DNA of 64,000 nt from VAZQ01 sp036555745 (lineage in GTDB: Bacteria; Pseudomonadota; Alphaproteobacteria; Rhizobiales; Xanthobacteraceae): NCBI GenBank assembly GCA_036555745.1, contig DATBKV010000218.1, positions 1 to 64,000 on the forward strand, in the 5' to 3' direction. Made by a program: the position numbers and the translations under genes. Position 1 is the stretch's first letter. Each line of letters starts with the position of its first letter. Under the pieces are notes generated by a model that was not told the DNA's origin, ran no database searches, and worked only from the letters and a program-made list of their open reading frames with translations. This document shows, piece by piece, positions 18,869-27,509 of the stretch.

Positions 18869-20286
18869 CCGTCGCGGCGGTCGAAACAATCTCCGTCGCG
18901 CCCCCGCCGGCCGGCGCCGCGAGCCGCAAGCTCAGCCCGCGCACGCAGGTGCTGCTGCAGGGACCGATCGCGCCGACCTTGCTGCGCATGGCATGGCCCA
19001 ACGTGCTGGTCATGCTGGCGCAGGCGGCGTCGGGCCTCATCGAGACCTGGTTCGTCGCCAAGCTCGGCACCGACGCGCTCGCCGGCATGGCGCTGGTGTT
19101 TCCCGGCGTGATGCTGGTGCAGATGATCTCCGCCGGGGCCATGGGCGGCGGCATCTCGTCCGCGATCGCGCGCGCGCTCGGCGCCGGCCGGCACGCGGAC
19201 GCCGATGCGCTGGTCCTGCACGCGCTCCTCGTCAATCTCGCGCTCGGTGCATTCTTCTCCATCGTCATGCTTGGGTTCGGCCGGCCGATCTACCGCGCGC
19301 TCGGGGGCAATGGCGGCGCGCTCGAGGCCGCGCTCGCCTACTCCAACGTCGTGTTCGCCGGCAATGTGTTGCTCTGGGTGCTCAACGGCCTGGCGAGCGT
19401 CGTCCGCGGCACCGGCAACATGCTGGTGCCGGCGCTCGTCATCTGCATCGGCGTGATGGTCCTGGTGCCATTGTCGCCGATGCTGATCTTCGGCCTCGGC
19501 CCGTTGCCGGCGCTCGGCATCGCGGGCGGCGGCGTGGCGCTGCTCGCGTTCTACGCCGCCGGCACCGCCGTGCTGGCCTGGTACGTGCTGTCGGGCCGCA
19601 ATATCGCGCGGTTGCGACCCGCGCGCCTGCGCTGGCCGCTGTTCCGGGACATCCTCGGCGTGGGCGCGGCCGCTGCGATCACCTCGCTGCAGACCAACGT
19701 GATCATCGCACTCGCAACCGCGCTCGTCGCCTTCACCGCAGGCGCCGACGCGGCCGCCGGCTACGGCACCGGCGCGCGGCTGGAATATTTGCTGATCCCG
19801 CTCGTGTTCGGGCTGGGCGCACCGCTGGTGGCGATGGTGGGAACCAATGTCGGCGCCGGTGAGCGCCGGCGCGCGTTGCGCATCGCCTTCGTCGGCGGAG
19901 CCATCGCATTCGCGATCACCGAGGCAATCGGCATCGCCGCGGCGCTCTGGCCAGCGGCCTGGCTCTCCCTGTTCAGCGCCGACCCCAGCGTGATCGCGGC
20001 GGGAACGAGCTATCTGCGCATCGTCGGGCCCGCCTACGGCTTTTTCGGTTTGGCGCTCGCCCTCTACTTCGCGTCGCAGGGCGCGGGCCGGCTGCTGTGG
20101 CCGCTCGCGGCCGGTTTCCTGCGCATGCTGGTGGCGATCGGCGGCGGCTGGGCGGCGCTGCGGCTGACTGGCTCGCTCCATTGGCTGTTCGCGGCGCTTG
20201 CTCTCGGCCTGCTGCTGCACGGTCTCACGCTCCTCGCCGCCGTCGGTTCGGGCGCGTGGTTCCGCCCCCCGGTGGCGCGGGCGTAG
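18865..20286 (+). CDS. MATE family efflux transporter
   Basis: 473-residue inner-membrane multidrug/sodium or proton antiporter with twelve hydrophobic segments in two six-helix halves (GPIAPTLLRMAWPNVLVMLAQ starts the first; FRDILGVGAAAAITSLQTNV starts the second). The start ATG at 18865 overlaps the HxlR stop by four bases (ATGA), so it is translated with the regulator. A GTG at 18853 is in frame but less likely. The coupling suggests the HxlR protein senses a toxic compound that the pump exports. No terminator was recognised downstream. Confidence 0.9.
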   Translation: MTVAAVETISVAPPPAGAASRKLSPRTQVLLQGPIAPTLLRMAWPNVLVMLAQAASGLIETWFVAKLGTDALAGMALVFPGVMLVQMISAGAMGGGISSAIARALGAGRHADADALVLHALLVNLALGAFFSIVMLGFGRPIYRALGGNGGALEAALAYSNVVFAGNVLLWVLNGLASVVRGTGNMLVPALVICIGVMVLVPLSPMLIFGLGPLPALGIAGGGVALLAFYAAGTAVLAWYVLSGRNIARLRPARLRWPLFRDILGVGAAAAITSLQTNVIIALATALVAFTAGADAAAGYGTGARLEYLLIPLVFGLGAPLVAMVGTNVGAGERRRALRIAFVGGAIAFAITEAIGIAAALWPAAWLSLFSADPSVIAAGTSYLRIVGPAYGFFGLALALYFASQGAGRLLWPLAAGFLRMLVAIGGGWAALRLTGSLHWLFAALALGLLLHGLTLLAAVGSGAWFRPPVARA

Positions 20287-20593
20287 GGGGGCGGACGCGC
20301 CAGCGCACCGCCGCCAGGCTTGCCGGTTTCCATCAAAACGTCAGCAATGCTGCCACGACTCGCGCACGGCGCTCGCGGCCAAGGTGCGGCATTTTGGTCT
20401 TTGCCAAGGCGCCGCGATTGGCGGATCGTTTCCGACCTTTCTTGGGGGGCGTAGCGGCATGAAGCCGAAGCTTCGTGTGCTGCTGAAGCGATAGCGTCAA
20501 CTCAAGAGCAACGACCAAGAGCAACGACGGCGGGCCGACGACCGAGCGGCCGTTCGCCCGCCAAAGGAGCCGGACAGCCAGAGGGAGAATGCG
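20287..20593. other. Intergenic region, nothing recognised
   Basis: 307 bases between the MATE gene and the TAXI gene. I see no small gene, RNA fold or clear promoter. A ribosome site (AGAGGGAG) lies at its right end. Confidence 0.4.
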
Positions 20594-21625
20594 ATGCTCA
20601 AGCGTGCGCTCACGATCCTTGCCTTCGCTGCCGCAGCGCTCGGCGTTGCGGGCTCCGCCGCATGGTCCGAGCCCAAGGACATCCGCTGGGGCACCGGTCC
20701 GGTCGGATCGTCCGGACACAAGGCGCTGGTGGTCCTGGCCAATCTCCTCGAAAAGGAGATGCCGCAATATCGCATCACGGTGCTGCCTCTGCCCGGGGCG
20801 GTCATGACCGTGAAGGGCTACGCTACCGGCGAGTACGATGCCTATTATGGCTCGGATGTCGCGCTGCAGGAGCTCGCCACCGACTCCGGCCGCTTCAAGG
20901 GTTTCAAGCCGCACATGAAGCGGCAGCCGGTGCAATCGTTTTGGGCCTACACGCTGGATGTCGGGCTCGCGATCAAGGCGAGCAACAGCGACAAGATCAA
21001 GAAGTGGACCGATCTCACCGGCAAGAAGGTCTATACCGGACCGCTGCCCTTCGACACCCGTCTCAAGCTCGAGAGCGCGATGGCCGCGGTCGGCGTCAAG
21101 CACATCTACACCCAGGTCGATCTGTCGACCGCCGGCTCGCAACTCGAGGCCGGCGCCATCGAGGGCATGATCATCTATACCGCCGGCGGCACCCAGCCGG
21201 CGCCGTGGATCTCGCAGGCCTCGCTCGCGGTGGACTGGGCCGCCCTCAATCCGAGCGCGGACGAGGTCGCGACTCTGAAGCAGAAGGGATTTCAGATCAT
21301 CGACGTGAAGCCTTCCGCGTTCAGGCGCGACGTGCACGCCGAGCACGTCTCCGCGTTGCCGTTCTATTGGGGCTTCGACGTCGGTCTCGGCATGCCTACC
21401 GACGACGTCTACAACATGCTCAAGATCATCGAAAAGCACGCGGATGACCTCGCCAAGCTCGATCCGAGCTTCACGCAGATCGCCGGTGGCAAGATGGCGG
21501 TGTTTCAGAAGCAGGCGGTCGAAGCGACCTGGGAATACGTTCCGATCCATCCCGGTCTCGCCAAGTACATGCGAGAGAAGGGCGTATGGGACAAGAAGTG
21601 GGATTCTAAAGTCGCCGCCATGTAG
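20594..21625 (+). CDS. TAXI-family TRAP transporter solute-binding protein
   Basis: 343-residue periplasmic binding protein with a signal peptide (MLKRALTILAFAAAALGVAGSAAWS). The TAXI pattern is seen as DIRWGTGPVGSSGHKALVVLANLLEKE, then VKGYATGEYDAYYGSDVALQEL and WTDLTGKKVYTGPLPFD. It partners the fused permease encoded 77 bases downstream. ATG at 20594 follows AGAGGGAG. The ligand is unknown; relatives are linked to glutamate or other carboxylates, but this member is divergent. Confidence 0.85.
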   Translation: MLKRALTILAFAAAALGVAGSAAWSEPKDIRWGTGPVGSSGHKALVVLANLLEKEMPQYRITVLPLPGAVMTVKGYATGEYDAYYGSDVALQELATDSGRFKGFKPHMKRQPVQSFWAYTLDVGLAIKASNSDKIKKWTDLTGKKVYTGPLPFDTRLKLESAMAAVGVKHIYTQVDLSTAGSQLEAGAIEGMIIYTAGGTQPAPWISQASLAVDWAALNPSADEVATLKQKGFQIIDVKPSAFRRDVHAEHVSALPFYWGFDVGLGMPTDDVYNMLKIIEKHADDLAKLDPSFTQIAGGKMAVFQKQAVEATWEYVPIHPGLAKYMREKGVWDKKWDSKVAAM

Positions 21626-21702
21626 GTCACGCCGAGGCGATGCAACCCGGGCCGGGCGCTGGCGCGCCCGCTCGACGCCTTTGCCGATACGACGGGCCCG
21701 CT

Positions 21703-23718
21703 ATGACGAATGCCCCCTCTTCCCGCCCTCGCATCGTCATCGACTGCATCTACTACGCGACTGCGACCGCGTTCTTCCTCTACATCTTCTACTACTACTT
21801 GACCGGGACCGGCGGGGCGACGCTGCTGGCGCTGACGCTGATCCCGATCACGTTCGTCCTGTTCACCTTGCAGTCGCTGCGCGAGAACGAGCTCTATCCG
21901 CGCCTGCCGCCGCTTGCGAACTATCTCATCGCGGCGGTCTACTGCATCTGCTCGCTCGCGGTTTCCTACTACATGAACACCGAGTATGAGGCGCTCGGCA
22001 CCTCGCGCGCCGGCATGTGGGATCCCGCCGACCTCGTCGTGGGCGGGGTGATGACCGTGCTGATCATGGAATACGCGCGCAAGCGCCACATGCCGCTGTT
22101 CGTGCTCAACATCCTGCTGATTCTGTACGCGGTCTACGGCTACCTGGTCCCGGGCATGTTCTATCACGCCGGGCTGAGCTGGGAGCGTGTGCTCACCGCC
22201 ATGAGCCTCGAGATGGCGACCGGCATCTATTCCAACCTGCCGCAGCTCGCGCTCACCGTGGTCGGATCGTTCATGCTGGTGCTCAGCCTACTGACCGGCT
22301 ATGGCTGCATCGATTCGCTGCTGCGCGCGACCAAGCGCGTCGCCATCCGCTCCCCGCACGCGCTGCCGCAATCGGCGGTGGTCGGCTCCATGTGCGTCGG
22401 CACCGTGAGCGGCAGCGGCGCGGCCAACGCCATCACCATCGGCTCGGCCACCATCCCGGCGATGATCGGCGCCGGAATGCCGCCGGCCACCGCCGCGGCG
22501 ATCGAATCGGCGTCGTCGCTCGGCGGGCAATTCATGCCGCCGGTGATGGGGATTTCGGCCTTCCTGATGGCCGAATTCCTGGGCAAGGATTATTTCGACG
22601 TGGTGGCGCGCGGCTGGGTGCCGGCGCTGATCTATTACGCCACCGTCGCCACCTCGGTCTATCTCCTGACGATCCGCTTCCGCACCCGCCTGGTGGTGAG
22701 CTCGTTCGAGCAGCTCGGCTGGCGCGACTGGGTCAATCTCGGTGCCTTCGCTGCCGTGGTCGGCAGCCTGGTCACGCTGATGGCCTCCATCCACCTCGCG
22801 CCGATGTTCGCCGCGCTTTACGTTTTTGTCGCGGTCGGTATCGCGCTGTTCGTCATCAATGTGGTGGCGTTGCTGGTGCTGGGCCATCTGTCGCTCGCCG
22901 CCTTCATCGCGCCGATCCGCCGCTTCCTCGATGCCTATACCGAGATGGTCTCCGATCTCGCGCTGCTGCTCGCGACGCTCTCGATCATGACCGGCGCGCT
23001 GGTCATCACCGGAGTGCCGACCAAGCTCGGCAGCCTGCTGATCGAAGCCGCCGGCATCAATCTCGCCGCCATGGTGGTCCTCTCGTTCGTGTTCGGCGCC
23101 ATTCTGGGAACCGGGCTGCCGCCGGCGCCCACCTATATTCTCGTCGCCATCGTGGTCGCGCCGCCGATGATCAGCATCGGGGTCAACCCCTGGGTCGTGC
23201 ACTTCTTCGCGTTCTTCCTCGGGGTATTCGGCGAATTGACGCCGCCGACGTCGCTGGTGGCCGCCATCACCGCCAAGATCGCCAACGCGTCGTTCTATCA
23301 GACGCTGAACCGGGCGCTGCAGATTTGCATCTCTTTGTTCACGCTGATGGCGGGCGTGTTCGTCCATCCGGAGCTCGTGATCGAGCCGGGGCTCGGCCAG
23401 ATCCGAGGCGCGCTGCTGATCGCGACCGCCACCATCGGGATCACGTTCAGCCTGCAGGGACGTTTCAGCGAGCGCACATCGCTCGACCTTTCGGCTCGGC
23501 TGGGGCTCGCCGCGTTCGCGCTGGTCGTGCTGCTGTCTCCGAACGAGCAGATCGGGGCGCTCGCCTGCCTGCCGGTCGCGCTGACGATCGGCTATTGGTT
23601 CCTGCGTCGCCGTCCCGCCGGCGCCGGCGAGAGCGGCGCACAGGCCGTCGGCGAGCCAGCGCTCGCAGGCTCCTTCGTCGAGCCCGATTCCGCCGGCCGC
23701 GCGCACGTCGGTTCTTGA
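21703..23718 (+). CDS. TRAP transporter fused permease (DctQ-DctM) for the TAXI system
   Basis: 671-residue integral membrane protein in which small (4-TM) and large (12-TM) TRAP subunits are one chain. The N-terminal part has several hydrophobic segments (IYYATATAFFLYIFYYYL, LANYLIAAVYCICSLAVSYY). The DctM part carries GTVSGSGAANAITIGSATIPAMI and the transport-domain segment GAILGTGLPPAPTYILVAIVV, with VFGELTPPTSLVAA late. I chose ATG at 21703 because the first helix follows; the open frame to 21640 is not conserved. Together with the upstream TAXI protein it makes a complete two-gene TRAP importer. The C-terminal ~30 residues are an Ala/Glu-rich soluble tail. Confidence 0.9.
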   Translation: MTNAPSSRPRIVIDCIYYATATAFFLYIFYYYLTGTGGATLLALTLIPITFVLFTLQSLRENELYPRLPPLANYLIAAVYCICSLAVSYYMNTEYEALGTSRAGMWDPADLVVGGVMTVLIMEYARKRHMPLFVLNILLILYAVYGYLVPGMFYHAGLSWERVLTAMSLEMATGIYSNLPQLALTVVGSFMLVLSLLTGYGCIDSLLRATKRVAIRSPHALPQSAVVGSMCVGTVSGSGAANAITIGSATIPAMIGAGMPPATAAAIESASSLGGQFMPPVMGISAFLMAEFLGKDYFDVVARGWVPALIYYATVATSVYLLTIRFRTRLVVSSFEQLGWRDWVNLGAFAAVVGSLVTLMASIHLAPMFAALYVFVAVGIALFVINVVALLVLGHLSLAAFIAPIRRFLDAYTEMVSDLALLLATLSIMTGALVITGVPTKLGSLLIEAAGINLAAMVVLSFVFGAILGTGLPPAPTYILVAIVVAPPMISIGVNPWVVHFFAFFLGVFGELTPPTSLVAAITAKIANASFYQTLNRALQICISLFTLMAGVFVHPELVIEPGLGQIRGALLIATATIGITFSLQGRFSERTSLDLSARLGLAAFALVVLLSPNEQIGALACLPVALTIGYWFLRRRPAGAGESGAQAVGEPALAGSFVEPDSAGRAHVGS

Positions 23719-23954
23719 GCATGGACTAGAGTTCCCGGCCTCTCCGTCACCTGCGGCGTCCTGCCGACAGCCTTCGCAGCTGCCTCGGTTCTCGCGCGGT
23801 TAGCGCCCGGCCGATTTCTTGCTCGCCGCTCGCCGGCATCGCTTTGGTTGCTCGGATCAGCGATTCTGGCTATCCTGTTTGGAGTTTCCTCTGGCACTTG
23901 ATGCTCAAGCCGGCGCTTTCGGCGCCGCGCCGCTGGTGAGCGTTGGAGAGCGAA

Positions 23955-24134
23955 ATGGCGGACGCAATCACCGGTCTCATCGGGGCGATCTTGATGATCA
24001 CCTTCCTGCTGCTCATCGCGACGAAGCTCAACGAATTGCCGGTGTGGATTGTTTGTTTCGTCGGCATCGCATCGATGCTGTGGTCGTTCTGGATAGACGA
24101 TTTCGAGCCGCTCCTCCCGCGCCGCTCCAATTGA
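23955..24134 (+). CDS. Small membrane protein
   Basis: 59-residue protein with two hydrophobic stretches (ITGLIGAILMITFLLLIA and PVWIVCFVGIASMLWSFWI) and a short charged tail, so probably a two-TM hairpin. The ATG at 23955 has a good ribosome site (TTGGAGAGCGAA). It ends three bases before the convergent amidase stop. Function unknown. The good SD and clean membrane profile argue that it is real despite its size. Confidence 0.65.
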   Translation: MADAITGLIGAILMITFLLLIATKLNELPVWIVCFVGIASMLWSFWIDDFEPLLPRRSN

Positions 24135-24137
24135 GGC

Positions 24138-25505
24138 TCAGCCCGCCGCGCGGCGGCGCGGCGATTTGCGGCGACCACCGAGCTGATCGAGCAGCCAGCG
24201 CGCAGTGCGCAACAGCCGCGCGTCGTCCCCGGCTGAGCCGACGAGTTGTACGCCGAGCGGCAGACCATGCTCGCCCTCCAGGAGCGGTAGCGACAGGACC
24301 GGTAATCCGACCAGCGTCCAAAGCGAGCAAAACACCGGGCTCCCGGTGGCGTTGCCTTTGGGTGCAATGCCTAGGGTGGCCGGCGTGATAATCGCATCGT
24401 GATAGGTGAAAATCTCGGCCAACCCGGCAGCGTAGCGGCGGGCCTGATCGCGAGCCGCCAGATAGCGTACCGCCGGGACGCTGCGTCCCTCGGCCAGAAA
24501 ATCGCGCAGTGTGCGGCTCGACCTCTCACCACCACGCTCGACCAATTCGCCGAGCCGATGCGCCATGTCGGCCGCCATGATGACACGCTGGTCATCCCAG
24601 GCGGCGGAGAACGTCTTCGGCAGATCGACGGTCTGGATGCGTTCGTCACCAAGGCGGCGGGCGAGCTGTTCGAACGCCTCGCGCGTCTGCGCGTCCGCTT
24701 GTTGCCAGACCGGTGTGCGGACGAGCGCGAACTTCGGCGCAAGAGGCGGCGCTTCGGCCAGAAGCCTGCGGAAGGCCGGCGCAGCGAGGGGACGGGTGTC
24801 TGCATCCCGCGGATCGTATCCGACGAGGACATCGAGGAGCAGTGCGAGGTCCGGCAGTGAACGCGCGAATATGCCGACATGGTCGAGATGCTGCGACAGC
24901 ATGAGAGCACCCGCCCGCGAGATCAGGCCGTGGCTCGGCTTGGCCCCAAATACGCCGCAAAAAGCGGCGGGACGAATGACCGACCCGTTGGTCTGCGAGC
25001 CGATCGCAAGCGGCACCATGCCCGCCGCGACCGCGGCCGCCGAGCCCGAGGATGAACCTCCCGGCGTGCGGGCAAGATCATGCGGATTGCGGGTCGGGCC
25101 GGGATGATAGAAGGCGAATTCCGTCGTCACCGTCTTCCCGATGATGACGGCGCCGGCGGCGCGCAGGCGTGCCACGGCGGTCGCGTCGCGCCACGGCCGA
25201 CGACCCGCGAGCAGGGGCGAGCCGCACTCGGTCGGATAATCCTCAGTGTCGAAGATGTCCTTCACCCCGACGGGGATGCCGTGCAGCGGGCCGGTCGGCC
25301 GGCCATCGGCACGACGCTCGTCGAGTGCGCGGGCCTGCGAGAGAACGTGGGCGGGATCAAGGTGCGCGAAGGCGTGAACGTCCTTCTCAATCGCCTCGAT
25401 ACGGCCGAGGCAAGCGCGCGCATACTCTTCCGCGGAGAGGGCGCCCGCCGCGATCGCCGCAGCGGCTTCGCTGGCAGTGAGGGTGGTCGGGCCGCCCTCA
25501 GTCAC
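24138..25505 (-). CDS. Amidase (amidase signature family)
   Basis: 455-residue hydrolase of the amidase-signature family. The Ser-cisSer-Lys triad is readable: K82 (VGVKDIFD), S151 (PGGSSSGSAA) and S175 (TNGSVIRPA). The spacings of 69 and 24 residues equal those of malonamidase E2. The signature TPGGSSSGSAAAVAAGMVP is intact. It starts with GTG three bases after the DctM stop, so it is the last gene of the DctP-DctQ-DctM operon. That suggests the TRAP importer brings in an amide or ester that this cytoplasmic enzyme hydrolyses. It lacks the GatB/GatC partners that would mark a tRNA amidotransferase. Confidence 0.88.
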   Translation of the reverse strand: MTEGGPTTLTASEAAAAIAAGALSAEEYARACLGRIEAIEKDVHAFAHLDPAHVLSQARALDERRADGRPTGPLHGIPVGVKDIFDTEDYPTECGSPLLAGRRPWRDATAVARLRAAGAVIIGKTVTTEFAFYHPGPTRNPHDLARTPGGSSSGSAAAVAAGMVPLAIGSQTNGSVIRPAAFCGVFGAKPSHGLISRAGALMLSQHLDHVGIFARSLPDLALLLDVLVGYDPRDADTRPLAAPAFRRLLAEAPPLAPKFALVRTPVWQQADAQTREAFEQLARRLGDERIQTVDLPKTFSAAWDDQRVIMAADMAHRLGELVERGGERSSRTLRDFLAEGRSVPAVRYLAARDQARRYAAGLAEIFTYHDAIITPATLGIAPKGNATGSPVFCSLWTLVGLPVLSLPLLEGEHGLPLGVQLVGSAGDDARLLRTARWLLDQLGGRRKSPRRRAAG

Positions 25506-25508
25506 GGC

Positions 25509-26831
25509 TCAGTTTCCGTAGAGTACGTTCGGCAACCAGAGTGCAATTCCGGGGAAGATGTAGACCATCGCCATCGTAATGAAAACCATGAACACGAACG
25601 GCAGAGCGCCACCGAAAATTTCGGTGAGCTTGACGTGCGGAGGCGCCACGCCCTTGAGATAGTACGCCGCCATCGCCATCGGCGGTGTGTTGAACGAAGT
25701 CTGGATGTTCAGTGCGACCAGGATGCCGAAGATGATCGGGTCGACGTCGAAGGTCTTGAGCAGCGGCAGGAAAATCGGCACGAAGATGATGATGATTTCG
25801 GTCCATTCCAGCGGCCAGCCGAGCAGGAAGATGATGATCTGGGTGATGATCAGGAAGGCAACCGGCGTAATCTTGAGCGCTTGGAACCAGTGTTCGATGA
25901 CCTCGTGCCCGCCCAGATAGGAGTAGACCGAGGAAAAGGTCCACGATCCGATGAACAGGAAGCAGACCATCGCCGAGGTGCGGGCCGTGAGAAAGACGGC
26001 CTCCTTGAGGCGCTCGAATGTGAGTGAGCGATAGGCCGCGGCGATAACGAGCGAGCCGAGCGCGCCGACTGCCGCTGCTTCGGATGGCGTCGCCAATCCA
26101 AACAAGATCGCGCCGAGAACGGAGAGGATCAGGATCGCGAGCGGGAAGAACGAGGTGAGCAACGCGAAAAACACTTCCGTGAACGGGATCGGGCGATCGA
26201 GCGCCGGCGGTTTCGGACAGAGCTTCGGATTGATCACCGCCCGCGTTACGACATAGGCGATATAGAGTCCGGCCAACAGGAAGCCTGGCAAGAAGGCCGC
26301 GGCATAGAGCTTGACGACCGACGTCGCGGTGGTGGCGCCATAAAGGATCAGCAACACGCTGGGAGGAATCATGATGCCGAGACAACCGCCGGCGCAGACC
26401 ACGCCGGACGCGAGCTTGGTGTCGTACCCAGCTCGCAGCATGGCCGGAAAGGCCAGCAAGCCCATGAGTGTGACCACCGCGCCGACGATACCGGTCGCGG
26501 TCGCGAACAGCGCGCAGGTGACCAACGTCGCCACCGCGAGTGAACCCGGCACGTGCCGCATGGCCATCTGAATGGAATAGAACAGCCGATCGAGGATGTT
26601 CGCACGCTCGACCACGTAACCCATGAAAAGAAACAGCGGCACGGCGGTGAGGACATCATTCTGCATGACGTCCGCCGTGTTGGTGACGAGCAGGCTGAAG
26701 ACGCGAGGACCCATGGCGAAATAGCCAAAGAATATGGCCATCGCCATGAGTGTGAAGGCGATCGGAAAGCCGAGCAGAATGATGACGATGAACGCCCCGA
26801 GCTGGAGCATCCCGATTTCGGGGTTCGTCAT
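25509..26831 (-). CDS. dctM: TRAP transporter large permease, DctM (operon 1)
   Basis: 440-residue inner-membrane transport subunit with about twelve TM segments. It shows the DctM marks VPLFLFMGYVVERANILDRLF, TATGIVGAVVTLMGLLAFPAML, GIMIPPSVLLILYG and LNIQTSFNTPPMAMAAYYLKG. The ATG at 26831 overlaps the DctQ stop (ATGA), so it is coupled. The open frame continues upstream to 26957 but that part is antiparallel to DctQ coding. It uses the sodium or proton gradient to bring in the ligand delivered by the DctP encoded upstream in the operon. Confidence 0.92.
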   Translation of the reverse strand: MTNPEIGMLQLGAFIVIILLGFPIAFTLMAMAIFFGYFAMGPRVFSLLVTNTADVMQNDVLTAVPLFLFMGYVVERANILDRLFYSIQMAMRHVPGSLAVATLVTCALFATATGIVGAVVTLMGLLAFPAMLRAGYDTKLASGVVCAGGCLGIMIPPSVLLILYGATTATSVVKLYAAAFLPGFLLAGLYIAYVVTRAVINPKLCPKPPALDRPIPFTEVFFALLTSFFPLAILILSVLGAILFGLATPSEAAAVGALGSLVIAAAYRSLTFERLKEAVFLTARTSAMVCFLFIGSWTFSSVYSYLGGHEVIEHWFQALKITPVAFLIITQIIIFLLGWPLEWTEIIIIFVPIFLPLLKTFDVDPIIFGILVALNIQTSFNTPPMAMAAYYLKGVAPPHVKLTEIFGGALPFVFMVFITMAMVYIFPGIALWLPNVLYGN

Positions 26832-27436
26832 CTGCCTGCTTCCCCCACGCGCAGCTCTTGTTGGATGCGCGCCCGGTCCTGCTGTTCGGCTACGATGGCA
26901 GTCTCCAGCTCCTCCACGTCGTGCAAACGCGGCGGCCAGGCGCCTTGGCGCAGACAAATGATGCAGCGAATGGTCTCGGCAAGACCCTGCAGCAGCATGA
27001 AGAAGGCAGCGAGTGGAATCAGCGCCTTGAGAGGATAGATCGGCGTGCCGGTCGGGCTATAGATGCTGACTTCTTGGATATTCCACGAGGTGCGGGCATA
27101 CGAAAATCCGTACACAAGCAGCGCCGTGAAACCCGGAAAAAAGAAGATCAGATACAGGACGAACTCGATCGCTGCCTGTACCCGCGCCGGCCACAGCCGG
27201 AAGATGACATCGCCGCGCACGTGACCATTGCGCGAGAGGGTGTACGCGCCTGCCATGATGAACAGCGCGCCATACATGAGATAGCTAAGGTCGAAGGCCC
27301 AATTGGTCGGCGCACGCAGCACGTAGCGCATGAACACTTCGTAACAGGTGCCCAACGTCATCACGACGATGCACCAGCCGAAGGCCTTTCCAACGCCCGC
27401 GCTCATGCGGTCGATGAAAAAAAGGAAATTTTCCAC
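26828..27436 (-). CDS. dctQ: TRAP transporter small permease, DctQ (operon 1)
   Basis: 202-residue four-TM subunit. The DctQ pattern is visible: CYEVFMRYVLRAPTNWAFDLS, then LFIMAGAYTLSRNGHVRGDVI, then TGTPIYPLKALIPLAAFFMLLQG. The likely start is GTG at 27436 (VENFLFFIDR), preceded by a GCGAGA-like site; ATG at 27406 is an alternative. The much longer frame upstream (to 27868) is Arg/Ser-rich shadow coding over DctP and is rejected. It ends in a charged helix (VEELETAIVAEQQDRARIQQEL). A strong hairpin lies between it and dctP. Confidence 0.85.
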   Translation of the reverse strand: MENFLFFIDRMSAGVGKAFGWCIVVMTLGTCYEVFMRYVLRAPTNWAFDLSYLMYGALFIMAGAYTLSRNGHVRGDVIFRLWPARVQAAIEFVLYLIFFFPGFTALLVYGFSYARTSWNIQEVSIYSPTGTPIYPLKALIPLAAFFMLLQGLAETIRCIICLRQGAWPPRLHDVEELETAIVAEQQDRARIQQELRVGEAGR

Positions 27437-27463
27437 AGAACGATCTCGCTGAGGGTCAGGCAG

Positions 27464-27493
27464 CGCCGGAGCAGCGGCACCGCTGCTCCGGCG
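27464..27493 (-). promoter_or_regulatory. Strong intercistronic hairpin, dctP-dctQ (operon 1)
   Basis: CGCCGGAGCAGCGG (27464-27477) and CCGCTGCTCCGGCG (27480-27493) are perfect inverted repeats (13 usable pairs with a four-base loop). No T-run follows in the minus direction. Likely an mRNA stabiliser or partial attenuator that keeps DctP made in excess over the permease. Confidence 0.7.
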
Positions 27494-27509
27494 AATCTTT
27501 ACAAGCCGA

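Noticed and set aside
18727..20220. A 497-codon minus-strand frame opposite the MATE gene
   Set aside because: Gln/Arg/Glu/His-rich antisense shadow without any motif.
26832..26957. Upstream extension of the operon 1 DctM frame
   Set aside because: It overlaps DctQ coding in another frame; the ATG at 26831 is coupled to the DctQ stop and begins the first TM.
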